DNA of 63,073 bases from Xenorhabdus yunnanensis (GCF_028598805.1 NZ_JAQRFI010000028.1:1-63073), one strand, 5' to 3'. Positions 1 to 10,935 are shown, numbered from the stretch's first letter. The notes: generated by a model from the sequence alone, not told the origin. Numbers and translations are program-made.

Positions 1-74
1 CAGTTGCCAGACCGCAAGGTGTTTTAACAAATCAAAAGGGGTTTTTATAGCGGATTTATAGCTGAAAGCTCTAC

Positions 75-105
75 AGAACCCCCTGCCTAGCAGGGGGTTT
101 TCTAT
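75..105 (+). terminator. Rho-independent terminator, rightward
   Basis: An 8-bp GC-rich stem (79-86 with 90-97, loop CTA) is followed by TTTTCTAT on the plus strand. It would end a rightward transcript entering from outside the window. Confidence 0.65.
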
Positions 106-107
106 AT

Positions 108-140
108 ACAAAAAGGCTGCTGTTTTTTATTGCAGCAGCC
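108..140 (-). terminator. Terminator of the cheA-cheW end of the motility operon
   Basis: Stem 115-122 pairs with 133-140 (GGCTGCTG/CAGCAGCC), with a TTTTTGT tail on the minus strand just past the cheW stop codon. Confidence 0.85.
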
Positions 141-147
141 CAAAACA

Positions 148-645
148 TCAATCTTTGGCGACTGAATCAACTAATGCCATTTCTTCACTGTTGAGAAGTT
201 TTTCGATATCAACCAGAATCAACATCCGTTCATCAAGAGAACCAAGCCCTGTTAGGTATTCTGTTGATAAAGTAACTGCAAATTCTGGTGCAGGACAAAT
301 CTGATCTTCTTTCAGGGCCAGCACGTCAGACACACCATCAACTACAATTCCAACAACACGGTTAAGCAAGTTCAGGACAATCACTACGGTATTATCGTTA
401 TACGTGATATCTTCCTGCGAGAATTTGATCCGCAAATCAATGATGGGAACAATCACTCCGCGTAGGTTGGTGATCCCTTTTATAAAATCAGGTGTATTCG
501 CAATGCGGGTAACTTGATCATAACCGCGAATTTCCTGCACCTTCAGTATTTCAATTCCATACTCTTCGTCACCCAAAGTGAAAACCAGATATTCCTTTCC
601 GGTCGTTTCGCCCGATAATTTATTTAATTCTTCTATGGCTGACAT
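148..645 (-). CDS. cheW: Chemotaxis coupling protein CheW
   Basis: CheW (165 aa) is the cytoplasmic adaptor that couples methyl-accepting chemoreceptors to the kinase CheA. The whole protein is one CheW-like SH3-type domain; typical stretches such as [24 protein letters not shown] near the start (split here: [24 protein letters not shown]) and the [16 protein letters not shown] segment are present. Length matches the family (about 167 aa in E. coli). The ATG at 645 is preceded by AAGGTAA. It lies 30 bp downstream of cheA in the same direction and is closed by the terminator at 108-140, so it is the last gene of the visible motA-motB-cheA-cheW unit. Confidence 0.97.
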   Translation of the reverse strand: MSAIEELNKLSGETTGKEYLVFTLGDEEYGIEILKVQEIRGYDQVTRIANTPDFIKGITNLRGVIVPIIDLRIKFSQEDITYNDNTVVIVLNLLNRVVGIVVDGVSDVLALKEDQICPAPEFAVTLSTEYLTGLGSLDERMLILVDIEKLLNSEEMALVDSVAKD

Positions 646-675
646 GATGTTACCTTTTAGTGTGATTGGATAATC

Positions 676-2952
676 TTATTTGTTATTCACCAAATCCGCT
701 TTGCGCTCAGCCAACTGCTCATGGTTAAGTTTCTGCAAAGCAGGAATATCAATGATGAGCGCAACACTACCATCCCCCATAATGGTGGCAGCCGAAATAC
801 CCGGTACTTTGCGGTAATTGCTCTCAATATTTTTAACAACAACTTGATGCTGCCCCACCAGTTTATCCACCAGCAATGCATAACGACGCCCGGCACTCTG
901 TACAATGACAGCAATACCTTGCGTTGGATCAGTCACTCCATTCGGGATATCGAATATGCGATACAGTTCAAGTAGCGGTAAATATTCACCACGTACCTGC
1001 AATAGCTTTTCATCACCCGCCAACGGATAAATATCTTCATCCTGTGGCTGCAATGAACTGACCACAGCACTCAATGGCAGGATGAAAACTTCACCATTAA
1101 CTTTGACCGACATGCCATCCAGTATCGCTAATGTCAGTGGCAGCAAAATGCGAATAACAGTTCCCTTCCCTTCTTGGAAGTTAATCTGAATTTGTCCGCC
1201 CATATCTTGAATATTGCGCTTGACCACATCCATGCCAACACCGCGGCCGGAGACATCTGTTACCACTTCTGCGGTAGAGAAACCGGGAGCAAAAATCAGC
1301 ATCGCCACTTCTTCGTTGCTCATGTTTTCATTGACGTTCAGACCTTGAGATTGTGCTTTTGCTAAGATCTTCTCTCGGTTTAGACCAGCACCATCATCAA
1401 TAACTTCAATACAGATATTTCCGCCCTGATGTTCAGCTGCCAGCGTCAAATTACCAGTTTCTGATTTTCCAGCCGCGAGACGTTTTTCCGGACTTTCGAT
1501 ACCGTGGTCAAGACTGTTGCGTACCAAATGCGTCAGAGGATCGATAATCCGTTCAATCAAACTTTTATCCAGTTCTGTCGAACTACCAATTAGTGTCAAT
1601 TCCACTTTCTTATTGAGTTTCCCAGCCAAATCCCGCACCAAGCGCGGATAACGGCTAAAAACGTATTCCATTGGCATCATGCGGATTGACATGACGGATT
1701 CTTGTAAATCGCGGGAATTTCGCTGTAATTGAGCCATGCAACTGAGTAATTCACTGTGTTTTGTCGGTTCAAGACCGTTACAGTGCTGTGCCAGCATAGA
1801 TTGGGTAATGACCAATTCACCCACTAAATTGATAAGCTGATCAACCTTTTCAACGGCAACACGGATACTGGACGATTCCGCACGTTGACGTGGCGATCCC
1901 GCAGCTGGACGTGGAGCTGGACGCCCGATTTCATGTACATCTGTTTTTTTCGGGGTATTAGTCAGCTGTGGATTATTTGTATTTGCTGCTGTGGTAGCCT
2001 CTGCCGCCGTATTTTTTGCTGTGCTGCTGTTTGCCGCACTATTGTTTTCCGTACTATTGTTTTCCGCACCACTGCCTGCTGTACTATTTTCTGCTACAAT
2101 TTTTACTACAGCATCACTTTTTGCTACAGCATCTTGTTCCGTTTCAGTGTTCGTGCTTTCCGATTGAGATTCATTTGTTGGTAAAAAAGTTATTTGCTCA
2201 GGCTCAATAACAAAGCACAATACAGCCGTGATATCGTCTTCTGTCGCAGATGTAATCAATGATGCTTCAAGGCTGTTTGTAGTCTGTTCTACATCATAAA
2301 TCTCACCAAGATGTCCCAACTCATCCTTCATTAAACTGACTTCGCGTTCTTTCAATCCAGATAAATGAACACGTATCCGCCCATGATTGGATTTATCTGC
2401 CGAGACATGTTTCTCTTCTGGCTGATTTTCTTCGGATTGATTTTCTTCGGACTGTGCAGATGCTACCGATTGTTTTTCCTCAACTTCGTTTACAACGTCT
2501 TCCGTAATAAGTTCAGCCTTAACTGCAGATGTTGCTGCAAAAAATGCTTCTTCCTGCTGCTCTTGCTGTAGTTCTAATGCAAGTTGACGCAGTGTCTCGC
2601 AGATATAATTGAATGTATCTTCATCCGGCTCCTGAGAACTTTTATAGGCATCCAATTGTTGCTGCATAATATCTTTCGCTTCTAAAAACAGGTTGATAAT
2701 GTCAATAGTCAAACGTATTTCATCACGTCTGGCACTATCGAGCAGATTTTCCAAAACATGCGTAGTCTGTTGCAGCTTAGTAAAACCAAAAGTCGCAGCG
2801 CCCCCTTTAATGGAGTGGGCGCTGCGAAATATTGCGTTCAGCTGTTCACGATCAGGTTCATCGGCATTGAGCAGCAATAAATGCTGCTCCATATCAGCCA
2901 ATAGTTCATCTGCTTCATCAAAGAAAGTCTGATAAAACGCGGTAATATCCAT
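676..2952 (-). CDS. cheA: Chemotaxis histidine kinase CheA
   Basis: CheA (758 aa) autophosphorylates on His and passes phosphate to CheY and CheB. P1 (Hpt) is at about 1-110 with the phosphoryl-accepting His46 in SAHSIKGGAA. P2 follows at about 190-255. P3 dimerisation is at about 365-430, the P4 ATPase at about 435-610 (N box HLVRNSLDHGIE, G1 DDGAGL, G2 GRGVGMD), and the P5 CheW-like domain is C-terminal. The linker between P2 and P3 (about 260-360) is long and made of low-complexity S/T/N/A/E repeats, which accounts for most of the excess over the 654-aa E. coli protein. Only 6 bp separate it from motB, so it is in the same operon. Confidence 0.97.
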   Translation of the reverse strand: MDITAFYQTFFDEADELLADMEQHLLLLNADEPDREQLNAIFRSAHSIKGGAATFGFTKLQQTTHVLENLLDSARRDEIRLTIDIINLFLEAKDIMQQQLDAYKSSQEPDEDTFNYICETLRQLALELQQEQQEEAFFAATSAVKAELITEDVVNEVEEKQSVASAQSEENQSEENQPEEKHVSADKSNHGRIRVHLSGLKEREVSLMKDELGHLGEIYDVEQTTNSLEASLITSATEDDITAVLCFVIEPEQITFLPTNESQSESTNTETEQDAVAKSDAVVKIVAENSTAGSGAENNSTENNSAANSSTAKNTAAEATTAANTNNPQLTNTPKKTDVHEIGRPAPRPAAGSPRQRAESSSIRVAVEKVDQLINLVGELVITQSMLAQHCNGLEPTKHSELLSCMAQLQRNSRDLQESVMSIRMMPMEYVFSRYPRLVRDLAGKLNKKVELTLIGSSTELDKSLIERIIDPLTHLVRNSLDHGIESPEKRLAAGKSETGNLTLAAEHQGGNICIEVIDDGAGLNREKILAKAQSQGLNVNENMSNEEVAMLIFAPGFSTAEVVTDVSGRGVGMDVVKRNIQDMGGQIQINFQEGKGTVIRILLPLTLAILDGMSVKVNGEVFILPLSAVVSSLQPQDEDIYPLAGDEKLLQVRGEYLPLLELYRIFDIPNGVTDPTQGIAVIVQSAGRRYALLVDKLVGQHQVVVKNIESNYRKVPGISAATIMGDGSVALIIDIPALQKLNHEQLAERKADLVNNK

Positions 2953-2958
2953 CGTTAC

Positions 2959-3972
2959 TTACTCTGTCATCTTAGTATCACTCAACGGTTCAGCCGATGG
3001 CTGTTCCAATTTTATGATTTCATGTTTTATGGTCACATGGGATTGTTCGGCGGGTTGCTGAGCAGTCGTTCCCTCATTCGAATCCATTCTGATGACTTCT
3101 TGCATATCCATACTATTGTTAGCGGTCATGGCGTTACCGCCACTGTTTTCCTGCTCAATCCTTTTTTCTGCATCTTTATTCAATACAATGATGCTGATAC
3201 GACGGTTAACTGGTGCATTAGGATCAATGCCTTTCTGCATACTGACAGTGGATGCCATACCCACAACCCGCAGGACTTTGACTTCATCCAGACCACCTAT
3301 CAGTAATTCACGCCTTGACGCATTGGCACGATCAGAAGAAAGCTCCCAGTTACTGTAACCTCGTTGACCATTGGCATACTGTAAACTATCGGTATGACCA
3401 GAAAGGCTAATTTTGTTTGGAATACCGTTCAGGATCGGCGCAATTGCCCGCAAGATATTGCTCATGTGGCTTTCAACCTTTGAGCTGCCAATCATGAACA
3501 TTGGGCGATTTTCCCGATCGATAATTTGAATGCGTAAACCTTCATCCATCATGTCAATCAATAGATGAGGACGTAGCTCTTTAAGACGAGGATCGGTAAT
3601 AATCAACTGGTCAAGTTGCTGGCGTAATCGATTCAAGCGATGAGTTTCTTCGTTAGCTTCAACGGATTTGGATTGACGGAAAACTTCCCCGTCCTGTTGG
3701 AAAACATCATCCCCTCCCCCAGGGATCGGGTTGGTGCTATCACTGCTTTGCTGTCCTTTGTTGATCGCTACCTGCAAAGGGGTACGGAAATATTCTGCAA
3801 TGCTGGTCAATTCCTGTGGGCTGGCAATTGATATCAGCCACATGACCAAGAAGAATGCCATCATTGCAGTCATAAAATCAGCGTAAGCAATCTTCCATGA
3901 TCCGCCGGCATGGCCTAGACTATGTTTTTTACGCTTTTTTATTCTGACGACGGAAACATTATTCGCTTTCAT
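2959..3972 (-). CDS. motB: Flagellar stator protein MotB
   Basis: MotB (337 aa) anchors the proton-driven stator to peptidoglycan. One N-terminal membrane segment carries the proton-binding Asp32 in [20 protein letters not shown]-terminal OmpA-like peptidoglycan-binding domain contains [10 protein letters not shown] and the NRRISIIVL segment. The C-terminal tail after about residue 270 is polar and longer than in E. coli MotB (308 aa). The gene starts 2 bp after motA, which suggests translational coupling. Confidence 0.97.
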   Translation of the reverse strand: MKANNVSVVRIKKRKKHSLGHAGGSWKIAYADFMTAMMAFFLVMWLISIASPQELTSIAEYFRTPLQVAINKGQQSSDSTNPIPGGGDDVFQQDGEVFRQSKSVEANEETHRLNRLRQQLDQLIITDPRLKELRPHLLIDMMDEGLRIQIIDRENRPMFMIGSSKVESHMSNILRAIAPILNGIPNKISLSGHTDSLQYANGQRGYSNWELSSDRANASRRELLIGGLDEVKVLRVVGMASTVSMQKGIDPNAPVNRRISIIVLNKDAEKRIEQENSGGNAMTANNSMDMQEVIRMDSNEGTTAQQPAEQSHVTIKHEIIKLEQPSAEPLSDTKMTE

Positions 3973-3974
3973 AG

Positions 3975-4856
3975 TTATTCTTCAACTTCCTGTTGTACAG
4001 GAGATTTAACCCGACGAACATGTTCTTCAAGTTCTGTGAATGAAGGACGATCTGTGAGGAATAATGTTTTACGACCGAATTCAACCGCAATTTGTGGTGC
4101 ATAACCATGCAAACTGGAAAGCAGTGTCACCTTGATACATTGCATCATTTTGAGCTGTTCGCTGCTGCGTTGACGAAGAAGTGTCGCCAAAGGAGAAACA
4201 AAACCATAAGCCAATAAAATACCCAGGAATGTTCCCACCATCGCATGTGCGATCAACGCTCCCAATTCTCCTGCCGGACGATCTGCAGATCCCAATGCAT
4301 TAACAACTCCCATTACGGCAGCAACAATTCCGAATGCAGGTAGTGAATCTCCTACCATTGCCAAGCTGGTTGCTGGTACTTCACTTTCTTGTTCGTAAGT
4401 CTCGATTTCTTCATCCATCAAGGCTTCAATTTCATGGGGATTCATGTTACCGCTGATGATCAGGCGCATATAGTCAGTGATGAAATCCATCAAATACTGA
4501 TCTTTCAACAAACGGGGATATTGTGTGAAAATGTCGCTTTGCTGTGGATTTTCAATATCACGCTCCAAAGCCAGCAGCCCATTCTGGCGAGACTTGGATA
4601 ACAGGCGGAATTGTAACGCCATAAGATCCATATACATCGCTTTATTGTATTTTGATCTGCGCAATACTTTTGGTAAAACACGCAGTGTTGCCTTTATCGC
4701 CTTGCCATTATTGCCCACGATAAAAGCGCCAATTCCTGCACCTGCAATAATCAAAAATTCCGCTGGCTGATAAAGTGCGCCCATGTGACCACCGACAAGT
4801 AGGTAGCCACCAATTACCGCACCAAAAACCACTATATATCCTAAAAGTACTAACAC
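3975..4856 (-). CDS. motA: Flagellar stator protein MotA
   Basis: MotA (293 aa; 295 in E. coli) forms the proton channel with MotB. It has four membrane segments (two near the N-terminus, two at about 170-225) and a cytoplasmic loop with [24 protein letters not shown] that carries the charged rotor-contact residues. The start is GTG at 4856 with AAGGATATC just upstream. It opens the motA-motB-cheA-cheW unit, a class 3 flagellar operon in enterobacteria. Confidence 0.97.
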   Translation of the reverse strand: MLVLLGYIVVFGAVIGGYLLVGGHMGALYQPAEFLIIAGAGIGAFIVGNNGKAIKATLRVLPKVLRRSKYNKAMYMDLMALQFRLLSKSRQNGLLALERDIENPQQSDIFTQYPRLLKDQYLMDFITDYMRLIISGNMNPHEIEALMDEEIETYEQESEVPATSLAMVGDSLPAFGIVAAVMGVVNALGSADRPAGELGALIAHAMVGTFLGILLAYGFVSPLATLLRQRSSEQLKMMQCIKVTLLSSLHGYAPQIAVEFGRKTLFLTDRPSFTELEEHVRRVKSPVQQEVEE

Positions 4857-4932
4857 GCGATATCCTTTAGCTAAGTTGGTGAGCAGATGGGATTTGAACA
4901 GGGCGAATTGACAAATGAAGAGAAGTATGATA

Positions 4933-4969
4933 GCAGGTTACAGAGTTTATTATCAAACCTGTAACCTGC
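4933..4969 (-). terminator. Hairpin between flhC and motA
   Basis: A perfect 11-bp inverted repeat (4933-4943 with 4959-4969) sits downstream of flhC. There is no strong T-run on the minus side, so it may be a weak terminator or an RNA-stabilising hairpin. Confidence 0.5.
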
Positions 4970-4989
4970 ATTTACTTTCCCATTTAAAT

Positions 4990-5571
4990 TCACATAGCTT
5001 GCTGAGCAAATCCATCCAGCAGTTGTGAATTAATATCGGCAAGTTGAGGGGAAAGTTTACGTTTTTTTACTGCCCGTGAAGGAGGCTGGCAAAGACTACA
5101 AACAAAGCTATTTACGGGCTGATGAGCATGTGTAATGAAAGTTCCACCACAGCAGCGACATTGTGTTGGCTGTAGCATCCCACTACCAACAAAACGAACC
5201 AACGTCCAAGCTCTGGTTAACGCCAAAATAGGCCCCTCTTCACTACTCGGAGGACATTGTTCAAGGTACAGTCGATAAGCTTTGACAACAGCCTCTACAC
5301 CTTCACAATGTCCACTTTTCAACAGAAAACGGTAAGCATTGTAGAACATTGACGAATGAATATTCTGTTCCCAAGTCATAAACCAATCCGTCGAAAAAGG
5401 TAACATCCCTTTAGGTGGAGGGCTTCCCCGCAATTCTTTATACAACCGGATCAGTCGGCCTCTACTTAGTTTCGTTTCAGTTTCAAGCATCTGTAATCGC
5501 GCGCCTAAAGTGATGAGTTCCATTGCCAACTGAATATCTTTCGCTTCCTGAACAATACTTTTTTCAACCAT
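4990..5571 (-). CDS. flhC: Flagellar master regulator subunit FlhC
   Basis: FlhC (193 aa) combines with FlhD as the FlhD4C2 activator of class 2 flagellar promoters. The zinc-binding cysteines are visible as CRCC and CSLC at about 138-160. The length equals E. coli FlhC (192 aa). It starts 2 bp after the flhD stop codon, so the pair is co-transcribed and probably translationally coupled. Confidence 0.97.
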   Translation of the reverse strand: MVEKSIVQEAKDIQLAMELITLGARLQMLETETKLSRGRLIRLYKELRGSPPPKGMLPFSTDWFMTWEQNIHSSMFYNAYRFLLKSGHCEGVEAVVKAYRLYLEQCPPSSEEGPILALTRAWTLVRFVGSGMLQPTQCRCCGGTFITHAHQPVNSFVCSLCQPPSRAVKKRKLSPQLADINSQLLDGFAQQAM

Positions 5572-5573
5572 CT

Positions 5574-5924
5574 TTACGCTCTTTTCTTGATTGAAGTGTC
5601 ACCCTGAGCAGATAATTGCTGAAAAAGATGAGTAGACAGCAAGATACCTGTATGAATTTGTTGCAGATCGTCCACCCGCGATTCCTTAGTTAACTGCTGC
5701 ACGGTTTCGTGGTCTTCAAGCCGAAAATGGCAAATCAGTTGGTTTGTTTCAGCTAATTTTACTAACTGAGGTAATGTCAGCTCGGCCAACGTATCAGCCA
5801 TCGATTCACTAATACCTAAACGGAACATCGCAGATGCTTTCTCATGGTTAATTAGCCGTTGTGCTAAAAGCAAATACGATAAATTTATGTCATAAATATG
5901 TTTGAGCAATTCAACCGTACTCAT
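5574..5924 (-). CDS. flhD: Flagellar master regulator subunit FlhD
   Basis: FlhD (116 aa) is the partner of FlhC. The N-terminus [25 protein letters not shown] is family-typical (shown in two parts: [25 protein letters not shown]), followed by the helical region with [18 protein letters not shown]. It is the first gene of flhDC. The Shine-Dalgarno sequence is weak (GGGA about 10 nt upstream). A perfect CRP palindrome lies about 325 bp upstream, in line with the catabolite control known for flhDC. Confidence 0.97.
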   Translation of the reverse strand: MSTVELLKHIYDINLSYLLLAQRLINHEKASAMFRLGISESMADTLAELTLPQLVKLAETNQLICHFRLEDHETVQQLTKESRVDDLQQIHTGILLSTHLFQQLSAQGDTSIKKRA

Positions 5925-7490
5925 TTCTATATATCCCGTCCGATTACATGAAAAAATTAAATTAAGTGATCAAAGAATCACTCACGACAAAATTACCAGT
6001 AGCATGAGATTCAATAATCTCCGACATAACTGAAATATACATCTTTAGCCAGAGCAGTAACTGTCCTTTGTATTACTCTTGGGATCGCCCAATTTCTAAA
6101 ATATTTCGGTAATGGGTTGTGAAAGTATTATTGCGTCATCTGGGTAATGCACTTGCCAAAATTGATTAAGAATATTCTTAATGCTAATTAACTTTACTCC
6201 TGAATCATCAACTTATACAACGGAGAATATATGTCATTTTAAATACTATGTGATCATGATCACAAAACTTATACTTTTTATTATGATTCTAGCTCATTAA
6301 CTATTCAAGCAACAAAAAACGAGAAATAGTCTACAATTAATAAGTTAAATTATCTAAATAAAAATATTAGGGACTGTTTTTTATTTTATACGATCTATTA
6401 AACTTATAAATTTAAAATAACGATAAAAAATATCTCCTTTAGCTAAATTATCAGTATGTTAATAAAATTTGCGCCTTGATAATGTGGGTAGGCACTCATC
6501 TTCCACTATAACTTGATTTAGATCATTGTCATGCTTAATTTATTAATTATATGTGAATACTAGTTATTAAAAAGCTATCAGTCTGATCATTTTTAGTTTA
6601 TGATCGTATTATTTTCAAGCAGAAGAAAGAAAGCTCTCACCCTCACTTTGAACGCAAACATCACATAGATCACAAAAATAAGATAAAATACAGTATGATA
6701 TTGAAATAAAAAAACATCTGTATCTCCATCATCTAGCAAACACAACTAGCAATACTTTGCTAATTAAACAAAATTCAGGCTCCCTAAGAGCTATCAAAGC
6801 TATTTTCCACCATTACAATTAATAAATTTATCTAAACAAAATAAACGCATACATAGCCAGTTTGTGACATAAATTTAACTAAACGTCTTTTGCTGATTAT
6901 TTCCTCCTATTGCCTAGCTTACACGCACAAAACATTAATAAAATTAATTAATTTATTTCTCTCTCATCCCCATAATGATAAGAATAACAAATGTTTTACC
7001 CCATTTTCTAAAACAAACAAACCGGCAGCCAAACCCAAAAACAAGGTAGCGTATTGGCTAAAAATTAATTCACTTGAATAACAAAAAATATAAATACAAA
7101 ATAATTCCCAAATGCAAATTTGGTAACAATATCTTATTACATAAAACCTAATTAAAAGAAGAAAAAAACCCGGAATAAAAAGAAATAAAAACAGAAATAA
7201 AAACGTATATAAAAAAGCAATTTATCCTATTTGACTTTAAAAAAAACAACAATAGATAGATTAAATTGGCGTTTCAAATAAAAAAAATAACAGGTAAATA
7301 TAACTCTATTACCTCCTTAAATTCATTTATATTGTGATAGACGGTTCATATTCAAAAAATAACATCAAGACCTATTCTAAATATTTGAAAAAAGTTCATC
7401 ATGATGAGAGTCATAAAGACATACATTCTGTATGGACTAATCCCTTAATCCATACAGAATAAGATATAAATTAATGAGAATTATTTACAA
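5925..7490. other. AT-rich intergenic region upstream of flhDC
   Basis: About 1.55 kb with no convincing gene on either strand. Short open frames near 6890-7081 are low-complexity and lack family features. The part next to flhD must hold its promoter and regulatory sites; a CRP palindrome is at 6249-6264, and a CRP half-site-like TGTGATCTATGTGAT (minus) lies near 6660. Beyond about 6.7 kb the DNA is A/T-run rich and I see nothing else. Confidence 0.6.
6249..6264. promoter_or_regulatory. CRP (cAMP receptor protein) site upstream of flhD
   Basis: TGTGATCATGATCACA is a perfect palindrome matching TGTGA-N6-TCACA. In enterobacteria flhDC transcription is activated by CRP; the location about 325 bp from the flhD start codon implies a long 5' leader, as is known for flhDC. 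Confidence 0.75.
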
Positions 7491-9055
7491 TCATTCACCA
7501 AATCGATGAATGTAGAACTGCCTCATTATTTGGGCAATGATACAGTAGCTTATTACTGCCCTAATTAACCATGAAAAATATTCCCATGGTAGTGGCTGTA
7601 ACCCAATTAGAGTACCAAATGCGGAGAATGGAATGTAAATACCTAGTCCAATTATTATTATCATTAATAAAATAGGGTATATTGCCGTACTTTACACAAA
7701 GGGAATTTTTTATGTGCAAGAAATATGTACAACCAAAGTCTGTGACAATAGCCTTTCCACAAACCACCCCGATTGAAATCATACTTACTTTTCTATACTA
7801 TTCGCTGCAAATACATACCAAATTGCAGCATAAGTCGTAATATTGAAGATAAATGATGTAAGCCAATCCAAAGCATAAAACACATATTTTTTGCATCCAT
7901 TTACGATGGCGTTTTCAGAAACTCCTTGTCCATTTTTTACCATGCAAAGACAGTTGTGAAATATCGTACATTAGGTTTTGTACAAACAAATGAATGGCTA
8001 AAATCGGTAAAAATGGAATAAGTGCACTGGCAACCAATACAGAATATACGTTTCCAAAATTTGAACTAGCCATCATATTTAAGTACCTGATGGTATTCCC
8101 AAACGTTTCCCTTCCCTTAATTACCTCTTCCTCTAATACCATCAAATTTTTCTCAAGCAGAATGATATCTGATGACTCTTTTACGATATCCAGCGCTGTA
8201 TCAACTGAAATTCCAACATCAGCATCCCGTAATGCTGGCACGTCATTTATTCCATCTCCAAGAAAACCAACCGTATGACCATTATTTTGTAATGACTTTA
8301 AAATGCGTGATTTTTGCAGGGCGGTTAACTTACAAAAGACCAACCTTAATTCCACTTCTTTTGAAAGGTTTTCACCACTCATTAGTTAAATATCAGAACC
8401 AATAAGAATATTTCCAGAATCTAAATCCATATCTAGACAAACTTTAGCGGTAACAACAGGATTATCTCCGGTAAGCACCTTAACTGAAATACCATTTTGC
8501 CTTAATGCCAAAATTGCCATTACAGCGCTTTCTTTTGGTGGATCTAAAAATTCTAATAAACTTTGTAGGGCCATTTCCTTTTCGTCAGTAACAGAAAGTG
8601 GGTGTTTCACTTCATCGAGACTTAACTCTCTCTTGCTATGATTAACACCCTGAAAGCTTGTTCGTTATAGTTTTTAACTAGTTCTATTACATTGTTACTA
8701 CTTTCTTCAGTGAAAGAAATAATTTTCTCTTTTGTCCTTATAGATGGGCAAACTGATAGCATTTCTTCTGCGGTATCCTTGCAGATCAAATGATGATTTC
8801 TATACAAATCCTGTATGGGAATTGACAACCTGCGTCTAACAAAAGCAAAAGGTAACTCATCAATTTTTCTGTAGCTGAGGGGATAATCAATGTCTGAATT
8901 ACCGCATCCATACCTAACAATTGCTTGATCCATTAAGTTCTTAGGGCCACTTTGGTAGACACTATTTAACCAAGCTCAGTGAAGAATAGCCCCTTTGTCA
9001 GTTTAGAACTGACAATCATGGGCAGCATTAGACGGATCAATAACCAGCTAACGCT
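7491..9055 (-). pseudogene. Degraded magnesium-transporting P-type ATPase (MgtA/MgtB type)
   Basis: Reading the minus strand and allowing frame changes gives an almost continuous MgtA/MgtB-like C-terminal half. In order: SVSWLLIR (9055), MLPMIVSSKLTKG, AWLNSVYQSGPKN, a cytoplasmic block to 8622, FLDPPKESA and VLTGDNPVVTAK, GFLGDGINDVPALRDADVG, SSNFGNVYSVLVASALIPFLP, and a last helix ending at IHRFGE with the stop at 7491-7493. Lesions include in-frame TGA near 8965, a frame change between 8622 and 8610, TAA at 8386-8388, a frameshift near 7930, and internal deletions. One deletion removes the phosphorylation-loop region between MLPMIVSSKLTKG and AWLNS, so the DKTGT site is missing. The N-terminal half is absent. 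Not functional. Confidence 0.9.
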
Positions 9056-9072
9056 ATACAGTTACTGTTGTA

Positions 9073-9219
9073 TTAATCACTTGTGAAATATACTACCGTT
9101 AAGGTCAGTGAGAATATGATTACTCCATCGCCAAGAAAACCAACCCCAGAGATAATTTGTACAGTAATACGATTAGAATTTCCCTCAGAAGCATTCATAG
9201 CAATAGATGTTAACAACAT
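9073..9219 (-). pseudogene. Remnant of an MgtC/SapB-family gene
   Basis: A 48-codon frame starts at ATG 9219, preceded by an excellent GGAGG. It contains SEGNSNRITVQIISGVGFLG followed by DGVI, closely resembling the conserved MgtC segment R-I-A-A-Q-I-V-S-G-I-G-F-L-G-A-G-V-I. The family is normally about 230 aa with several membrane helices, so this is an internal fragment fused to a start region. It lies directly upstream of the MgtB-like relic in the same direction, as in the Salmonella mgtCB operon. The fragment could be translated but is unlikely to be functional. Confidence 0.7.
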
Positions 9220-10160
9220 GAAATCCTCCATTACATCAAATGGATAAATATACTCTAATCACCTAAATTTATTGATTTTGTACTTGATTGATTAGCGCAT
9301 AACTTGAAATCGATTAAATATAGAAAATCATGTAAATAGATGTAGATACTTGATCAGCTAACTTTATTCACCGAGTTCTTATTGGTTAAGTTTTTACAAT
9401 GGCTTCTGCACATAAAAGCGTTATTACACATAGGATTATTGCTACTCATAAGAGTATTATTACAGGCAGGAAAATTTTTCCTATTTGTTACATATAAAAA
9501 TTTAACCATTAAAAATCATTCGTTATGAAACTAATAGGTAAGGAATAATCTAAAGAGAGTATCTCTTCATCGTACATGGAATATGCTGAGGCCGAATATT
9601 TAATTCGATTATTTGTACTATCCCGGAGAGAATAAGGAATGAGTTATGACCACATCATGTACGCCCTATATACCGTCAGTTAATCTCTCACTAAGAACCC
9701 AGCTCAATAGAACCCTAATATCAGATAATTTTCCTTCGGGTTGGTGCGGCTCATGAAATTGAAGTAGTACTGCCACCATTTTAGGTAAACAGAAAATCGA
9801 AAGGGAAATGAACAGATTACTGGATTATTTTTTACTTAAACTAAAACTTTGACTGTTCGATTAATCGATCTCCAATAGAATTTTTGGGGGTATATAAACA
9901 GTTAAAATTACCAAGTAAAAATTTTAATCCGGGGAGATTTGTGCAAAACAGTGAAGGCTTTCTATTTTACTGAATAGTAACAACACTATACAATTTTAAC
10001 TATAAAATATTCGGTCATACAATGACAACTGATTTTAATTCATGGCTGATATCCTATTATTTTCATTCCGTTATTTTTATCAGCTAAATAAATAAACCTA
10101 GAAAACTTTAGAATTTAATATGTAAGATAAAGTTCGTGAAATAAATTTCATGGCACAGAA
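9220..10160. other. Intergenic region between the mgt relic and the csp gene
   Basis: About 0.94 kb with no recognisable family on either strand. The only thing that stands out is a 36-codon plus-strand frame at 9646-9756 with an AAGGA ribosome-binding site; its sequence matches nothing I know. The rest is AT-rich. Confidence 0.5.
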
Positions 10161-10164
10161 AGAC

Positions 10165-10198
10165 AAAAAGCCCGCCACGGCATTTTGTGCTGGCGAGC
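10165..10198 (-). terminator. Terminator of the csp gene
   Basis: Stem 10170-10177 pairs with 10191-10198 (one G-U wobble), followed on the minus strand by CTTTTTGTC, 23 bp past the csp stop codon. Confidence 0.85.
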
Positions 10199-10220
10199 TT
10201 AGTAAGGCATAAAGGCGAAA

Positions 10221-10433
10221 TTAGATAGCAGTTACGTTTGCTGCTGCTGGGCCTTTGGCACCACTTTCAATGGTGAATTCTACATCCTGGCCTTCTGCCA
10301 GAGTTTTGAAACCGTTACCTTGAATGGCAGAGAAGTGTACGAATACGTCTTTGCTACCATCAGCTGGAGTGATGAAACCAAAGCCTTTAGATTCGTTGAA
10401 CCACTTCACTTGACCTTTCATTTTGTCAGACAT
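10221..10433 (-). CDS. CspA-family cold-shock/RNA chaperone protein
   Basis: A 70-aa single cold-shock domain that binds single-stranded RNA and DNA. RNP1 (KGFGFITP) and RNP2 (DVFVHFSAI) are both intact. The first half resembles CspE/CspC ([13 protein letters not shown]), the C-terminus ([13 protein letters not shown]) resembles CspA, so a single E. coli name is not safe. The start ATG at 10433 has AGGA upstream. A gene-free leader of over 200 bp precedes it, as usual for csp genes with a regulated 5' untranslated region. Confidence 0.95.
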   Translation of the reverse strand: MSDKMKGQVKWFNESKGFGFITPADGSKDVFVHFSAIQGNGFKTLAEGQDVEFTIESGAKGPAAANVTAI

Positions 10434-10935
10434 TTGACTTTCCTATATATCAAAAAAAACTCGCCACCTCGGGCATGTGTTGGCCATTATCAGCTATTAC
10501 TTATGGAGGCACTAAGAAGGAAACGGTCAACAAAGGCTACCAGGGATAGCACTTACACATAACTCATTAACTCAAGATGTCGTACATAAAGTAGGTCTGT
10601 TAATCAGGCCAAACGCATTAACGCATTAACGCACACGAATAGCAACCTTTTTATGTATTATCGTTTTAAAAAAAACTCAGACGCTCAATATTAGAGCAAA
10701 ATAACATAATAAATAGGTGTTTTTATAATTTTATTTGATATATTCAATTTTTGTCTCCTCAAAAATACGGATATTGCTCGCCAACAATAACAATTTGCCA
10801 AATAAATTAAAGCAATTGCTATACAGATGTTGGTTCAGGACATGCTAACCTTGAAAATGCCATAATTTTCAACTCGAACACGAATTTTACAGCACTTTTT
10901 ACAAAACTATTTCTACAAATAAGTGGGTTAGTATT

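Noticed and set aside
6890..7081. A 63-codon plus-strand frame in the AT-rich gap upstream of flhDC
   Set aside because: Lys/Asn-rich composition expected by chance in AT-rich DNA, no ribosome-binding site, no family.
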